Numbered from the stretch's first letter, positions 1 through 11,066 are shown. The stretch: DNA of 64,000 nucleotides from an uncultured Aquimarina sp. (GCA_947498815.1 CANMLU010000007.1:243854-307853); one strand, 5' to 3'. Numbers and translations: made by a program. The notes: generated by a model not told the origin, from the letters alone.

Positions 1-756
1 AGCTATGTAAATGACAACACAAAATTGATCTGGGTCGAAACGCCTACCAATCCTATGATGAATATTATTGATATCAAGGCAATCGCACAGGTATCAAAAA
101 AACATAATCTATTACTAGCAGTAGACAATACCTTTGCAACTCCTTATTTACAACGTCCTTTAGATTTGGGAGCAGATATTGTAATGCATAGTGCTACAAA
201 GTATATAGGCGGACACAGTGACCTGGTAATGGGAGCTTTGATTGTGAAGGATAAAGACATCGCAGAACGCCTATATTTTATTCAGAATGCAAGTGGAGCA
301 GTATGTGGGCCACAAGATAGTTTCTTGGCATTGAGAGGAATAAAAACTTTGCACATTCGTATGCAAAGACATTGCGAGAATGGAGAAGCCATAGCGAAGT
401 ATCTAAAAAATCACCCTAAGATTGAGAAAGTATATTGGCCAGGTTTTGAAGATCATCCTAATCATGATGTTGCCAAAGAGCAGATGGATGGATTTGGAGG
501 AATGATTTCTTTTGTGACCAAAGGAAGTGACTATGATAAAGCCATAAAAATTGTCGAAAACTTGAAAATTTTCACTTTGGCAGAGTCTCTTGGCGGCGTT
601 GAAAGTCTTGCAGGACATCCGGCAAGTATGACGCATGCTTCGATTCCGAAGGAAGAGCGTGAAAAAACAGGAGTGGTAGATTCATTGATTCGATTAAGTG
701 TCGGTATTGAAGATGTAGAAGATCTAATTGCCGATCTTGAACAAGCAATAGGATAA
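1..756 (+). CDS. Trans-sulfuration PLP enzyme (cystathionine gamma-synthase/lyase family), 5' partial
   Basis: The reading frame is open from base 1, so the start codon lies before the window. About 251 residues of a normally ~380-residue Cys/Met-metabolism PLP enzyme remain. Visible family signatures are ETPTNP, the VDNTFATPYLQRPLDLGAD-type segment that carries the PLP-binding aspartate, and SATKYIGGHSD, whose lysine is the expected Schiff-base residue. The C-terminal ESLGGVESL..HPASMTHASIP block is typical. The enzyme would cleave or form C-S bonds in cystathionine or homoserine derivatives in the cytoplasm. Sequence alone does not separate gamma-synthase, gamma-lyase and methionine gamma-lyase. 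Confidence 0.9.
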   Translation, partial: SYVNDNTKLIWVETPTNPMMNIIDIKAIAQVSKKHNLLLAVDNTFATPYLQRPLDLGADIVMHSATKYIGGHSDLVMGALIVKDKDIAERLYFIQNASGAVCGPQDSFLALRGIKTLHIRMQRHCENGEAIAKYLKNHPKIEKVYWPGFEDHPNHDVAKEQMDGFGGMISFVTKGSDYDKAIKIVENLKIFTLAESLGGVESLAGHPASMTHASIPKEEREKTGVVDSLIRLSVGIEDVEDLIADLEQAIG

Positions 757-803
757 ATTGTTATTAAATTCAAAAAAATAATATTCTTTTTTTAGGAATA
801 TCA

Positions 804-811
804 TATATTTG
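804..811 (+). promoter_or_regulatory. Bacteroidota -7 box upstream of gdhA
   Basis: TATATTTG matches the Bacteroidota -7 consensus TAnnTTTG and lies 49 bases before the gdhA ATG, in an AT-rich gap. The -33 TTG element is not clear. Confidence 0.45.
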
Positions 812-856
812 ACGCAATAATTCAACCTTTAAGTAAGAATCCATTAATTTAATTAA

Positions 857-2203
<1,347 letters not shown>

Positions 2204-2226
2204 ATAAACTACCATATTTGACATAT

Positions 2227-2264
2227 AAAAGCTGTTAGAAAATATATTTTCTAACAGCTTTTTT
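2227..2264 (+). terminator. Rho-independent terminator after gdhA
   Basis: A long perfect hairpin (stem AAAAGCTGTTAGAAAA, very short loop) ends in a run of six T. It lies 24 bases after the gdhA stop and reads as a terminator on either strand. Confidence 0.85.
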
Positions 2265-2317
2265 AATTACATTTGATAGACTTCATTTTCAATAGTTTAA
2301 TGCTAAAATAAACACAT

Positions 2318-2812
2318 ATGGATCACCTTACAAAACTCGAAGAAATGCTTCATAGAGCAAATGATGATATTAAAAATGGCTTTTATGATGAAGCAACCAA
2401 TAAACTTGAAAAAATCATTGATACGGATCCAGATTTTGGAAAAGCATATAATCATTTGGGATATCTATACGAGGTAAAATTTAAAGAGTACGAAAAAGGA
2501 GAAACACTGTATAAATTATGTCTGGAAAAAAGCCCGATGTATCCCAGTGTATATTATAATTATGCTATTTTACTCTCTACTCTTAATAAATGGGACGAAT
2601 TAAAAGAACTCTTGGATAGTGCAATGAACATTCCTGGGATAACAAAATCCACCATTTATAATGAATATGCCATTATGTATGAACAACAAGGAAAGTTGGA
2701 TGAAGCCATAGATTATTATAAAAAATGCGCTTTAAATACATTAGATAAGAATACTCTTACTAGAGCAAAAGATTCGCTCGATCGATGTAAGATGAAAAAA
2801 GAGTTATTATAG
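2318..2812 (+). CDS. Small TPR-repeat protein
   Basis: A 164-residue soluble protein made almost entirely of tetratricopeptide-like helices, for example DEATNKLEKIIDTDPDFGKAYNHLGYLYEV and later AIMYEQQGKLDEAIDYYKK. No signal peptide or membrane segment is visible, so it is probably a cytoplasmic scaffold. It sits between gdhA and recO on the same strand, separated by a terminator upstream and a 76-base gap downstream. Its partner cannot be told from the sequence. Confidence 0.8.
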   Translation: MDHLTKLEEMLHRANDDIKNGFYDEATNKLEKIIDTDPDFGKAYNHLGYLYEVKFKEYEKGETLYKLCLEKSPMYPSVYYNYAILLSTLNKWDELKELLDSAMNIPGITKSTIYNEYAIMYEQQGKLDEAIDYYKKCALNTLDKNTLTRAKDSLDRCKMKKELL

Positions 2813-2888
2813 TGATTGGTTTATTTGGTACGATCATCATTTAATAACGATAAACTAAAAGACCAATTTTGATTATTTTCGATTACCA

Positions 2889-3608
2889 ATGATAATTAAC
2901 TCACCAGCAATAGTATTACATTCTTTACGATATGGTGAAGCTGATTTAATTGTGTCGCTTTTTACAAAAACTGATGGTCTTCATACATACATACAGAGAG
3001 GAGTTTTAAAATCAAAAAAGGGGAAAATTCGTTCTTCATTATTTCAGCCCCTAATGCTGCTCGAAATTGAGGCATCACATCAAAATAAAGGGAGATTAGA
3101 CAGGATTAAAGAGGCTAGAGTACTTACACATTTTGCAACATTGCACACCGATTTTGTAAAAAGCGCATTGGTGTTTTTTATTTCTGATATTTTGAAAAAC
3201 GCTATCCACGAAGAAGAAGCGAATAGTGATTTATTTGAATATCTCGAAACTACAATACTTTGGCTTGATACGCATACTAATGTTGGTAATTTCCATATTA
3301 CGTTTTTGATAAAACTCACGCAATATCTGGGATTTTATCCAGATGTCTCTAAGGCAGATTTAGAGTTTTTTAATATGCAAGAAGGCGTTTTTCAAGAGAC
3401 AAGTACCAATCCATATTGTGTAAACGGAGCGCAAATATCAAAATTCAAAGAATTTTTGGGCACAACATTTGAGGCAAGTATGAATATTAGGTTATCCAAG
3501 AACACACGAAGTGAGATTCTTACTATGCTATTAGTATATTTTGAACTACATTTGCACGGTTTTAAGAAACCCAAATCACTTTCTGTTTTAAACGAAATTT
3601 TTAATTGA
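2889..3608 (+). CDS. recO: DNA repair protein RecO
   Basis: 239 residues, the usual RecO length. The N-terminal OB-fold region begins with the typical SPAIVLHSLRYGEADLIVSLFTKTDGL stretch and is followed by an R/K-rich segment (RGVLKSKKGKIRSSLFQPL). The C-terminal helical half matches flavobacterial RecO. In the RecFOR pathway RecO helps load RecA onto SSB-coated single-stranded DNA. The next gene starts four bases after its stop, which suggests co-transcription with the TonB receptor, a frequent neighbour in flavobacteria. Confidence 0.9.
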   Translation: MIINSPAIVLHSLRYGEADLIVSLFTKTDGLHTYIQRGVLKSKKGKIRSSLFQPLMLLEIEASHQNKGRLDRIKEARVLTHFATLHTDFVKSALVFFISDILKNAIHEEEANSDLFEYLETTILWLDTHTNVGNFHITFLIKLTQYLGFYPDVSKADLEFFNMQEGVFQETSTNPYCVNGAQISKFKEFLGTTFEASMNIRLSKNTRSEILTMLLVYFELHLHGFKKPKSLSVLNEIFN

Positions 3609-3612
3609 AGTA

Positions 3613-6021
3613 ATGCGCATAGTTGTATCTGTTTTATTTATTTTACTTTTTATTCCCTTTGCAAATGCTCAAAAAATAGAGGTGTTAAGTAAAACTTCGA
3701 ACCAACCGGTTCCTAATGCGGCCATTTATAATCGGGACAAATCAAAAAGCACAATCACTGATTTTGATGGAGTTGCAGATGTTTCTATGTTTACCGATGG
3801 CGAAATGTTATACTTCACTCATGTTTCGCATAAAGCATTTAATATATTAAAAACAGATATACTTACTGCAGGAAATAAAGTGTATCTCGAAACTGATGAA
3901 AATCAACTTTCGGAAGTGGTTATTTCAGTTTCTAAATGGGAACAGGACAAGAAAGATATTTCGCAAAAAATAGTGAGTATAAAAGCCGAAGATATAGCAT
4001 TGGCCACTCCGCAAACTTCTGCAGATTTATTGCAGAGTAGTGGACAGGTATATATTCAAAAAAGTCAATTGGGAGGTGGTAGTCCAATCATTCGGGGTTT
4101 TTCGACCAACAGATTACTACTAGCAGTTGATGGTGTGCGGATGAATACTGCTATTTTTAGAGGTGGTAATGTGCAAAACGCAATATCTGTAGATCCTTTT
4201 ACCATCAATAGAACAGAAGTAATCTTAGGGCCTGGATCTGTGGTGTATGGTAGTGATGCAGTAGGTGGGGTGATGAATTTTTATACTGTTCAACCTCAAT
4301 TTGCAATTACAGGAGAAAATAAGTTAAGTGGTAATGCTTTGGCTCGATATGCAAGTGCCAGTAATGAAATGACTGGGCATGTAGATTTGAATATAGGATT
4401 CGAAAAGTGGGCATTTTTAACCAGCATAAGTTATACGGATTTTGATGATTTAAAAATGGGTAGTGATGGTTCAGACGATTATTTACGGACCGAATTTGTT
4501 GAAACGATAGATGGTCAAGACATTGTCATTCAAAACCCGGATCCCGAAGAGCAGGTGTTTACAGGATATGACCAAATTAACTTTTTACAAAAGGTACATT
4601 TTATGCCCAATGAAAATTGGGACTTTAATTTGGGGCTTATATATACTACAACATCAGATTTCCCCAGGTATGATCGTTTGATTCGACGTAGAGATGGAAA
4701 TCTAAGATCCGCAGAATGGTACTATGGACCACAAAGATGGTTCATGGGTAATATTCACGTATCTCAAAAATCAAATAACACGATTTATGATAAAATGAAG
4801 ATTACGGCGGCGTATCAATTTTTTGAAGAAAGTCGAAATGATCGTAATTTCCAAAGTACAACACTCGAAAGAACCCAGGAACAAGTAGATGCGTATTCCT
4901 TAAATTTTGATTTTGAGAAAAAGTACAACGAAAAAACTTCTTTCTACTATGGACTGGAGTACATTTTAAATAATGTTTTCTCAAATGGATCAGAACGAGA
5001 TATAGAGACAAATGAGATCGTCGCGGCACCATCAAGGTATCCTGATGGTTCTACATGGCAATCTATTGCAGCATACGCAAGCATAAAAAATAATTTTAGC
5101 GAGAAGTTAAGATTTCAAGGAGGACTTCGATATAATAGGATCATATTATATTCAGAATTTGATGATGAGTTTTTCGAGTTTCCTTTTAATGAAGCTAATA
5201 TAGATACAGATGCAGTTACAGGTACAGCAGGATTAAGTTGGTTACCAAATGATATTTTGCAATGGAAATTGAATTTCTCTACCGCATTTAGAGCACCAAA
5301 CATTGATGACGTTGGTAAAATATTTGACTCAGAACCCGGCTCTGTTGTAGTACCAAATCCTGACCTAAAACCAGAATATGCCTATAATGGTGAGTTGGGG
5401 CTAACTGCGACCTTAGGGAAAAGCTTTTCTTTAGATCTTGCCACGTATTATACCTATTTGGATAATGCACTTGTACGAAGAGATTTTAGTCTTAATGGCG
5501 AAACCCAAATTGATTTTGGAGGAGAACTAAGTAATGTGCAGGCGATACAAAATGCAGCTAGGGCAAGAATTTATGGTTTTGAAGCGGGAATTCGATATGA
5601 ATTCGCCAAACACTTTAAATTTGCTTCGCAATATACTTTTGTTGGTGGCGAAGAAGAATTGGATGATGGCGAAACGACACCATCAAGGCATGTCTCTCCA
5701 CAATTTGGAAATACCAGTTTAACATTCACAAAAGATAAGTGGATGGTTAGTGCGTTTGCAAACTACAATGGCCAATTTGACTTTGAAGACTTGGCCCCTT
5801 CACAACAAAATAATGACTTCTTGTACGCCAAAGACGAAAACGGAAATCCTTTTTCCCCATCTTGGTACACACTTAATGTTAGAACGCAGTATGATATTAA
5901 TGAAAGATTAAAAGGTATATTTTCTGTAGAAAACATTACCGACCAAAGATATCGGCCCTATGCTTCAGGGATTGCAGCAGCGGGAAGAAATTTTATTGTA
6001 TCATTGAAGTATTCACTTTGA
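3613..6021 (+). CDS. TonB-dependent outer-membrane receptor
   Basis: 802 residues with a signal peptide (to about residue 19, ...FANAQ), a carboxypeptidase-like beta-sandwich domain (about 20-95), a plug domain with GGSPIIRGFSTNRLLLAVDGVRMN and VILGPGSVVYGSDAVGGVMNFYT, and a 22-strand type barrel ending in the aromatic tail FIVSLKYSL. Such receptors import large or scarce ligands (siderophores, cobalamin, heme, metals) using TonB energy. The ligand is not evident. The close spacing to recO and to the downstream HAD gene suggests one transcription unit. Confidence 0.9.
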   Translation: MRIVVSVLFILLFIPFANAQKIEVLSKTSNQPVPNAAIYNRDKSKSTITDFDGVADVSMFTDGEMLYFTHVSHKAFNILKTDILTAGNKVYLETDENQLSEVVISVSKWEQDKKDISQKIVSIKAEDIALATPQTSADLLQSSGQVYIQKSQLGGGSPIIRGFSTNRLLLAVDGVRMNTAIFRGGNVQNAISVDPFTINRTEVILGPGSVVYGSDAVGGVMNFYTVQPQFAITGENKLSGNALARYASASNEMTGHVDLNIGFEKWAFLTSISYTDFDDLKMGSDGSDDYLRTEFVETIDGQDIVIQNPDPEEQVFTGYDQINFLQKVHFMPNENWDFNLGLIYTTTSDFPRYDRLIRRRDGNLRSAEWYYGPQRWFMGNIHVSQKSNNTIYDKMKITAAYQFFEESRNDRNFQSTTLERTQEQVDAYSLNFDFEKKYNEKTSFYYGLEYILNNVFSNGSERDIETNEIVAAPSRYPDGSTWQSIAAYASIKNNFSEKLRFQGGLRYNRIILYSEFDDEFFEFPFNEANIDTDAVTGTAGLSWLPNDILQWKLNFSTAFRAPNIDDVGKIFDSEPGSVVVPNPDLKPEYAYNGELGLTATLGKSFSLDLATYYTYLDNALVRRDFSLNGETQIDFGGELSNVQAIQNAARARIYGFEAGIRYEFAKHFKFASQYTFVGGEEELDDGETTPSRHVSPQFGNTSLTFTKDKWMVSAFANYNGQFDFEDLAPSQQNNDFLYAKDENGNPFSPSWYTLNVRTQYDINERLKGIFSVENITDQRYRPYASGIAAAGRNFIVSLKYSL

Positions 6022-6036
6022 TAAAAACCACGATTT

Positions 6037-6690
6037 CTGAAAAAGAAACTATTCATATTTGATATCGATGGCACTCTCACAGATAGTGTACCTATGTATT
6101 TAATATCGGTGACCAAATCTTTGCAGTCTCTTGGCATTGTAGACATCGATACCGATTATAACAATTACAAACACCATACGGATAGTTATGCTTTGCGATA
6201 TAATTATGAGCGCAATTTTGGGGCAACTATGCCCAATGGATTGTTAGAGAATTTTGAAACGGATCTATTATATCAAATGAGTTTATTTGATGCAGTACAA
6301 GAGATTGCCGGAGCAAAGGTATTACTTCAGTTTTTTAAGGATAGCGATATTCCTTTTTGCTTTGCTACCGGGGCTTTACCAAGACCTGCTATGATGAAAT
6401 TGGATCAATGCGATTTGTGGTATGATGAACAAATCCTGGCCACTTCAAAAACACATGAATCGAGAGAAGGTTTTGTTATGGATGCCATAGAAAGGGCAAA
6501 GCGTTTTTATGCTCAAGAAGAATTTGATCAGATCATATCCATTGGAGATGGTGTATGGGATTTAAAAACAGCCGAGAATCTATCACTTGATTTTGTAGGT
6601 ATTGGAGATAGAAACAGAACAAAACTTATGGCTGAAGGCGCCAAGAATTGTTTTTCGAATTTAGAAGAATTTAAAAAGAGTTTGTTCTAA
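6037..6690 (+). CDS. HAD-superfamily hydrolase, probable CTG start
   Basis: The catalytic HAD motif I, FDIDGTLTDS, is encoded at about 6058-6087, upstream of the first in-frame ATG (6094). An ATG start would remove both nucleophilic aspartates. The frame is open back to the stop at 6022-6024 and contains no ATG/GTG/TTG, leaving CTG at 6037 (LKKKLFIFDIDGT) as the best start, 15 bases after the TonB receptor stop. The rest matches phosphoglycolate-phosphatase-like HADs: ATGALPRPAM (motif II region) and SIGDGVWDLKTAENL (motif IV). Substrate unknown. Translational coupling to the upstream gene is plausible. Confidence 0.8.
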   Translation: MKKKLFIFDIDGTLTDSVPMYLISVTKSLQSLGIVDIDTDYNNYKHHTDSYALRYNYERNFGATMPNGLLENFETDLLYQMSLFDAVQEIAGAKVLLQFFKDSDIPFCFATGALPRPAMMKLDQCDLWYDEQILATSKTHESREGFVMDAIERAKRFYAQEEFDQIISIGDGVWDLKTAENLSLDFVGIGDRNRTKLMAEGAKNCFSNLEEFKKSLF

Positions 6691-7184
6691 TCCTTTTTAG
6701 GAGTTCTGAGTTTGTCCATTAAATTAGTATCAAATTTCTTTTTAAGAGCTGTGATTTCTTTGACATTTTCATTAGGGATGGCTATCGATAGTACATAGTG
6801 TTTTATTTTCCACCCATCAGAAGTTTTTTCTAGGATACCGCTACCACGACAAATTCCCATTTGAGTATCTAGTAATTCATCAAACCAGGCAATATTAGAT
6901 CGCTCTTCAACAAAAATATTCCTTTCCAGATCAGAAAAACTCCAGGCTTTTCCCTTGTCAAAATAAGGTTTTGAAAACGCTTTAAAATCAGGGTATGTCC
7001 AGTTTTCTGTTGGATCGGTTCCTATAAAAATAGCGTCCTTGGTCATAAGATCGAAGTAGGTATTAAAATTAGCATCGGCCGCGGCCTTATGCCAATTTTG
7101 AAGAACAGTATTGATCTCGACATCCTGTTGTGCAATACAGAAACTACTTATAAATAATACGAGCGATAAGATGGATTTTTGCAT
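6687..7184 (-). CDS. Exported NTF2-like (SnoaL/DUF4440-type) protein
   Basis: 165 residues with a clear signal peptide (MQKSILSLVLFISSFCIAQ). The mature part looks like a cone-shaped NTF2-fold domain: LQNWHKAAADANFNTYFDLMTKDAIFIGTDPTENW followed by a beta-rich half with WFDELLDTQMGICRGSGILEKTSDGWKIKHYVLS. Probably periplasmic. The function of this family in flavobacteria is largely unassigned. It overlaps the end of the convergent HAD gene by four bases. Confidence 0.75.
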   Translation of the reverse strand: MQKSILSLVLFISSFCIAQQDVEINTVLQNWHKAAADANFNTYFDLMTKDAIFIGTDPTENWTYPDFKAFSKPYFDKGKAWSFSDLERNIFVEERSNIAWFDELLDTQMGICRGSGILEKTSDGWKIKHYVLSIAIPNENVKEITALKKKFDTNLMDKLRTPKKD

Positions 7185-7199
7185 ATTGTATTTTTTAGT

Positions 7200-7742
7200 T
7201 TATTCTTCTGTTTTTTCTGACTCTCTTAAAAGTTCTTTTTCTATATTTTCCGGAATTGCAAGTGATAATTCATTGAGTTGAATAACCATACTATTATATG
7301 CCTTAATTAATCTGGTATTAGCATCTAGTAGTTTTTTAGGGTCAGAATATTTCTTTGCTGATATTTCTTTTAATAATCCTGATTCGGTAGATAATACAGT
7401 AATTCGAGAATTGATTGTGTTAATATTTAAATCTTCTGCAAGGTTTTCTTTAAAAGTACCGATTAGCAGGTCTACACTGTCGGCATACTTTTTTACATAA
7501 AAAGGGTTGGCATTGTGCATGGATTTTATAATACTTCTAAGATTTTGAAAATCTTCAAAGCTCTCAATCGCCTTATTTGCTTCATTGGAAAGAAGTAATA
7601 GATTAAGCTTCACTTTTTCATCAGAAAGACTATCCAACTTTGAAATGTTTTGTGCTTGTTCGGCATCAGGGTTTATTTCCTTTTTACAGCTAAAGCAAAA
7701 TATCATAATTCCCAAAATAAGCATTAATCTCATTGTAATCAT
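7200..7742 (-). CDS. Lipoprotein of unknown function
   Basis: 180 residues starting with a lipoprotein signal peptide whose lipobox is IFCFSCKK (Cys about residue 19). The remainder is helical and rich in Lys/Glu/Asn with no recognised domain; coiled-coil-like stretches occur around ADSVDLLIGTFKENLAEDLN. It lies 15 bases upstream of the NTF2-like gene on the same strand, so the two are probably an operon. I do not recognise the family. Confidence 0.7.
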   Translation of the reverse strand: MITMRLMLILGIMIFCFSCKKEINPDAEQAQNISKLDSLSDEKVKLNLLLLSNEANKAIESFEDFQNLRSIIKSMHNANPFYVKKYADSVDLLIGTFKENLAEDLNINTINSRITVLSTESGLLKEISAKKYSDPKKLLDANTRLIKAYNSMVIQLNELSLAIPENIEKELLRESEKTEE

Positions 7743-7840
7743 TTTATTAGTAAGGACTCAAAAATAGGGTATTTATGGCAATTGAATTTCTAAAATACTT
7801 AAAATATGTGCAATGGTCTTTGGGGTACAATCAAAAAAAA

Positions 7841-7868
7841 GACCTCAGGCAGAAATCTACCTGAGGTC
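7841..7868 (-). terminator. Terminator of the small lipoprotein gene
   Basis: On the minus strand GACCTCAGGTAG and its complement form a hairpin with a four-base loop, followed by eight T (7833-7840). It lies 25 bases after the stop of the lipoprotein at 7894. Confidence 0.85.
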
Positions 7869-7893
7869 TAACAAATGCATAAGTATAGTTAAG

Positions 7894-8070
7894 CTACTGG
7901 GCGGTAGTTTTATGCATAATACCAGGTGCCATTTCTGTATGCAACCTGTTTCCGTCAAATTCAAAAGTAAGTGATGATAAGGATTCATTCTCCGAAATTG
8001 GTTCGTTTTCAGAACATCCTACCACAGCTATAGCTGCAGATAGCAATAGAATTAATTTGCTCATCTTCAT
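7894..8070 (-). CDS. Small lipoprotein, 58 aa
   Basis: A short reading frame encodes MKMSKLILLLSAAIAVVGCS, a complete lipoprotein signal with lipobox VVGC (Cys 19), followed by an acidic tail of about 40 residues and a dedicated terminator. An internal ATG at 8064 is an alternative start. It has its own transcription unit in the gap before the sodium symporter. The function is unknown. The lipobox and terminator make it a likely real gene despite its size. Confidence 0.7.
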   Translation of the reverse strand: MKMSKLILLLSAAIAVVGCSENEPISENESLSSLTFEFDGNRLHTEMAPGIMHKTTAQ

Positions 8071-8326
8071 TTTTGTTGAGTTTGTGTATATAAAATACTA
8101 TGTATGCACAGTAACGTAAAGAAGATTGAATAGTATTATTTTAAGAAAAAATTAACATTATTTATACATGTATTAGGTTTTGCACGATTGCCCAAAAAAG
8201 CTAAGGAAATCAGATTTTAATGAACAAGATTAGGACTTAATAACTTACTGCGGGGTTTATAAATCAATAGGGTTAAACTCTGGTTAAAATAAATCCCATA
8301 TATTTAAGATTCAAAACACATAGATC

Positions 8327-9907
8327 ATGGGTATACTTTCCTTTTTGGCCTTCACTTTACTGGTGGGAGTGATTTCTTATTTTGCAACTCGAAAAACAGA
8401 TGAAAATTCTTCTGACGGATATTTCCTCGGAGGTCGAAGTCTTACCGGAGTTGTTATTGCAGGTTCTCTTTTACTTACCAACCTTTCTACCGAACAGATC
8501 GTAGGACTCAATGGTCAAGCTTTTACAGAAGGTATTCTTGTAATGGCGTGGGAAACTTTGGCTGCTATTGCAATGGTTATAACAGCTGTGTTTCTGCTAC
8601 CTAGATATCTTAAAGGAGGAATTACTACAGTGCCACAGTTTCTGGAACGGCGATATGATACAACTACCAAGGCTATAACATCTGGGCTGTTTCTTACTGG
8701 TTATGTCGTTGTGTTTTTACCTATTGTTTTATATTCTGGATCGTTGGCTATAAGTACCATGTTTGATGTTCCAGAATTACTGGGGGTATCGAAATCCATG
8801 TCCATATGGATTTGTGTTTTTGGTATTGGAATTATTGGATCTATTTATGCAATTTTTGGTGGATTAAAAGCAGTAGCTGTTTCGGACACTATTAATGCTG
8901 TTGGTCTATTGATAGGTGGAATTATGATTCCAGTTTTTGGTTTGCTTGAAATAGGAGATGGAAGTATTGGAGAAGGGTTGACTACGCTATTTAGAGATAA
9001 TCCCGAAAAGTTTGATTCCATTGGCTCCAATGATGCCTCTGTACCTTTTGTCACAATTTTTACCGGGATGATGCTAGTACAGTTATTTTATTGGGGAACG
9101 AATCAAGCCATTATTCAAAGAGCACTAGGGGCAAAAAACCTTAAGGAAGGCCAAAAAGGACTTATTTTGGCATCGTTTATTAAAATATTGGGGCCACTTA
9201 TTGTTGTACTACCCGGGGTAATTGCATTTCATATGTTTGGAGATACTTTGACCAACCCAGATGAAGCGTACCCAACTTTGGTGAGTAAAGTATTGCCATT
9301 GTCATTAGTTGGATTTTTTGCAGCCGTACTTTTTGGAGCCATATTGAGTTCGTTTAATAGTGCGCTCAATAGTTCGGTTACATTATTTGGTATTGATATC
9401 TACAAAGAATACATAAATAAAGAAGCATCAGAGCGACAAACAGTAAAAGCAGGTAAACTATTTGGGATTGTACTGGCACTTTTGGCGATGTTTATTGCTC
9501 CTTTTATAGCGAATGCACCCGATGGATTATTTGGGTATTTGCAACAAGTAAATGGTTGCTATAGTATTCCAATTCTTACGATCATTGTGGTTGGATATTT
9601 GACTAAAAAAGTTCCGGCAATAGCCGCAAAAATTGCCATAATTTCTGGAGCTCTCTTGTATTTAATTTATGTAGTTCTGGATGGTACAATTATGAAAGGT
9701 CAATTTCCTCATTTTTTGCATGTAATGGCCATTTTATTCGTATTGAATATTGCGGTAATGCTAATTATAGGGGAATTATATCCAAGAGAGACCCCCTACG
9801 AACAACAATATACCAAAGAGGTGGATATTACACCCTGGAAAGCTGTTAAAGTTGTGGGAGCATCGATTTGTGTTATTGTGATAGGAATTTATATATACTT
9901 CTCATAG
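8327..9907 (+). CDS. Sodium:solute symporter (SSS family)
   Basis: 526 residues with about 13-14 hydrophobic helices. The N-terminal YFLGGRSLTGVVIAGSLLLTNLSTEQIVGLNGQA segment is the SSS-family signature seen in SglT-like sugar transporters. FWGTNQAIIQRALGAKNLKEGQKG and AILSSFNSALNSSVTLFGIDIYKEYI are also conserved positions. It would couple solute uptake to sodium entry across the inner membrane. The substrate (sugar, inositol, sialic acid or similar) cannot be fixed. An AraC regulator follows 12 bases later and may control it. Confidence 0.9.
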   Translation: MGILSFLAFTLLVGVISYFATRKTDENSSDGYFLGGRSLTGVVIAGSLLLTNLSTEQIVGLNGQAFTEGILVMAWETLAAIAMVITAVFLLPRYLKGGITTVPQFLERRYDTTTKAITSGLFLTGYVVVFLPIVLYSGSLAISTMFDVPELLGVSKSMSIWICVFGIGIIGSIYAIFGGLKAVAVSDTINAVGLLIGGIMIPVFGLLEIGDGSIGEGLTTLFRDNPEKFDSIGSNDASVPFVTIFTGMMLVQLFYWGTNQAIIQRALGAKNLKEGQKGLILASFIKILGPLIVVLPGVIAFHMFGDTLTNPDEAYPTLVSKVLPLSLVGFFAAVLFGAILSSFNSALNSSVTLFGIDIYKEYINKEASERQTVKAGKLFGIVLALLAMFIAPFIANAPDGLFGYLQQVNGCYSIPILTIIVVGYLTKKVPAIAAKIAIISGALLYLIYVVLDGTIMKGQFPHFLHVMAILFVLNIAVMLIIGELYPRETPYEQQYTKEVDITPWKAVKVVGASICVIVIGIYIYFS

Positions 9908-9919
9908 GTTAACAGTCTT

Positions 9920-11059
9920 ATGAATATGGATGTTTGGTCGATAGGGATACTGATTATTATTTTTCAGGGATTATTTCTCTTGGCGGTACTTTTGTTATCA
10001 TCTCAAAAAAGGAAAAAAAGAGGTAGTTCTTATTTGTTTTTTATCATTCTTGTACTCACTTGGTTCTTAACAGAATTTCTGGCCGTGAGGAACACTTTTA
10101 ATGTTAATCTTTCTATTTTTTATGGCACTCGATATGGATCCTGGTTTTTACTCGGTCCGGTTACTTTTTTTTACTTCAAATCCATTACAGAAATTGATTG
10201 GAAATTAACAGGGAAGGCTGTTTTACATTTCTTACCCTTTGCAATTTTTGTATTGATCATTCCTTTGTTTAGTGATGATATTATCAACAAAAGACAGGTA
10301 GATTATGGCATGCTTTCGGTGTTTGATCACAGAAAGAAAGTCATTTCGCCAATGCAGTATATGTACTCTTTTATATTTATTGTTCAGTTTATTCATTTGG
10401 GATATTATCTTTTCAAAAGTTTACGATTGATCAAGGGGTATGCAGGTGAAATAAAAAAGGAGTATTCGAATATTGAACCTACCATTAAATGGGCGAGGGT
10501 TTTCAGTATAGTACTAATGCTTGTGTTGCTATTTTCGGCAATGTTTTTATATATTTTACTGGTAACAGATATTTACAGAAGACATTTGGATTACATCTAT
10601 GTGTTGCCTATCGGAGTTTTGTTTTATTTGATTAGTTATCATTTAATGAATGCAGATTGGAAACCTACCGACAAAAAAAATGAAAAATATATCAAGAGTA
10701 CATTAAAAACTGAAAATGTACAATTACATATTGAAGAATTAAACAACTTAATGAAGTATAAAAAGGTGTATCTCAATAATGAAATACGCTTGCACGATGT
10801 AGCCGAAATGATGGGTATTAGTAAGCATCATCTGTCTCAAATCATTAATGAAAATTTCAAGTGTTCCTTTTTTGATTTTATCAATAAATTTAGAGTGAAA
10901 GAGGCAAAAGAACGTATTGTTGACCATCCAAAACATACCTTATTACAGATAGCATTTGACTCCGGATTTAATAACAAAACGTCTTTCGTAAACGCCTTCA
11001 AAAAGTTTGAAAGCAAAACACCCTCTTCATTTCGCAAAGAGCATCAAATGGTCTCTTAA
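9920..11059 (+). CDS. Membrane-anchored AraC-family regulator
   Basis: 379 residues. The first ~235 contain seven hydrophobic segments (for example LIIIFQGLFLLAVLLL and VFSIVLMLVLLFSAMFLYILLV). A cytoplasmic linker and an AraC-type double HTH follow at about 270-375: RLHDVAEMMGISKHHLSQIINENFKCSFFDFINKFRVKEAKE, then LLQIAFDSGFNNKTSFVNAFKKFESKTPSSFRK. This seven-helix-plus-AraC layout is common in Bacteroidota. The position just behind the SSS symporter gene suggests it senses or regulates uptake of the same solute, which is inference. Confidence 0.88.
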   Translation: MNMDVWSIGILIIIFQGLFLLAVLLLSSQKRKKRGSSYLFFIILVLTWFLTEFLAVRNTFNVNLSIFYGTRYGSWFLLGPVTFFYFKSITEIDWKLTGKAVLHFLPFAIFVLIIPLFSDDIINKRQVDYGMLSVFDHRKKVISPMQYMYSFIFIVQFIHLGYYLFKSLRLIKGYAGEIKKEYSNIEPTIKWARVFSIVLMLVLLFSAMFLYILLVTDIYRRHLDYIYVLPIGVLFYLISYHLMNADWKPTDKKNEKYIKSTLKTENVQLHIEELNNLMKYKKVYLNNEIRLHDVAEMMGISKHHLSQIINENFKCSFFDFINKFRVKEAKERIVDHPKHTLLQIAFDSGFNNKTSFVNAFKKFESKTPSSFRKEHQMVS

Positions 11060-11066
11060 TTCTTTT

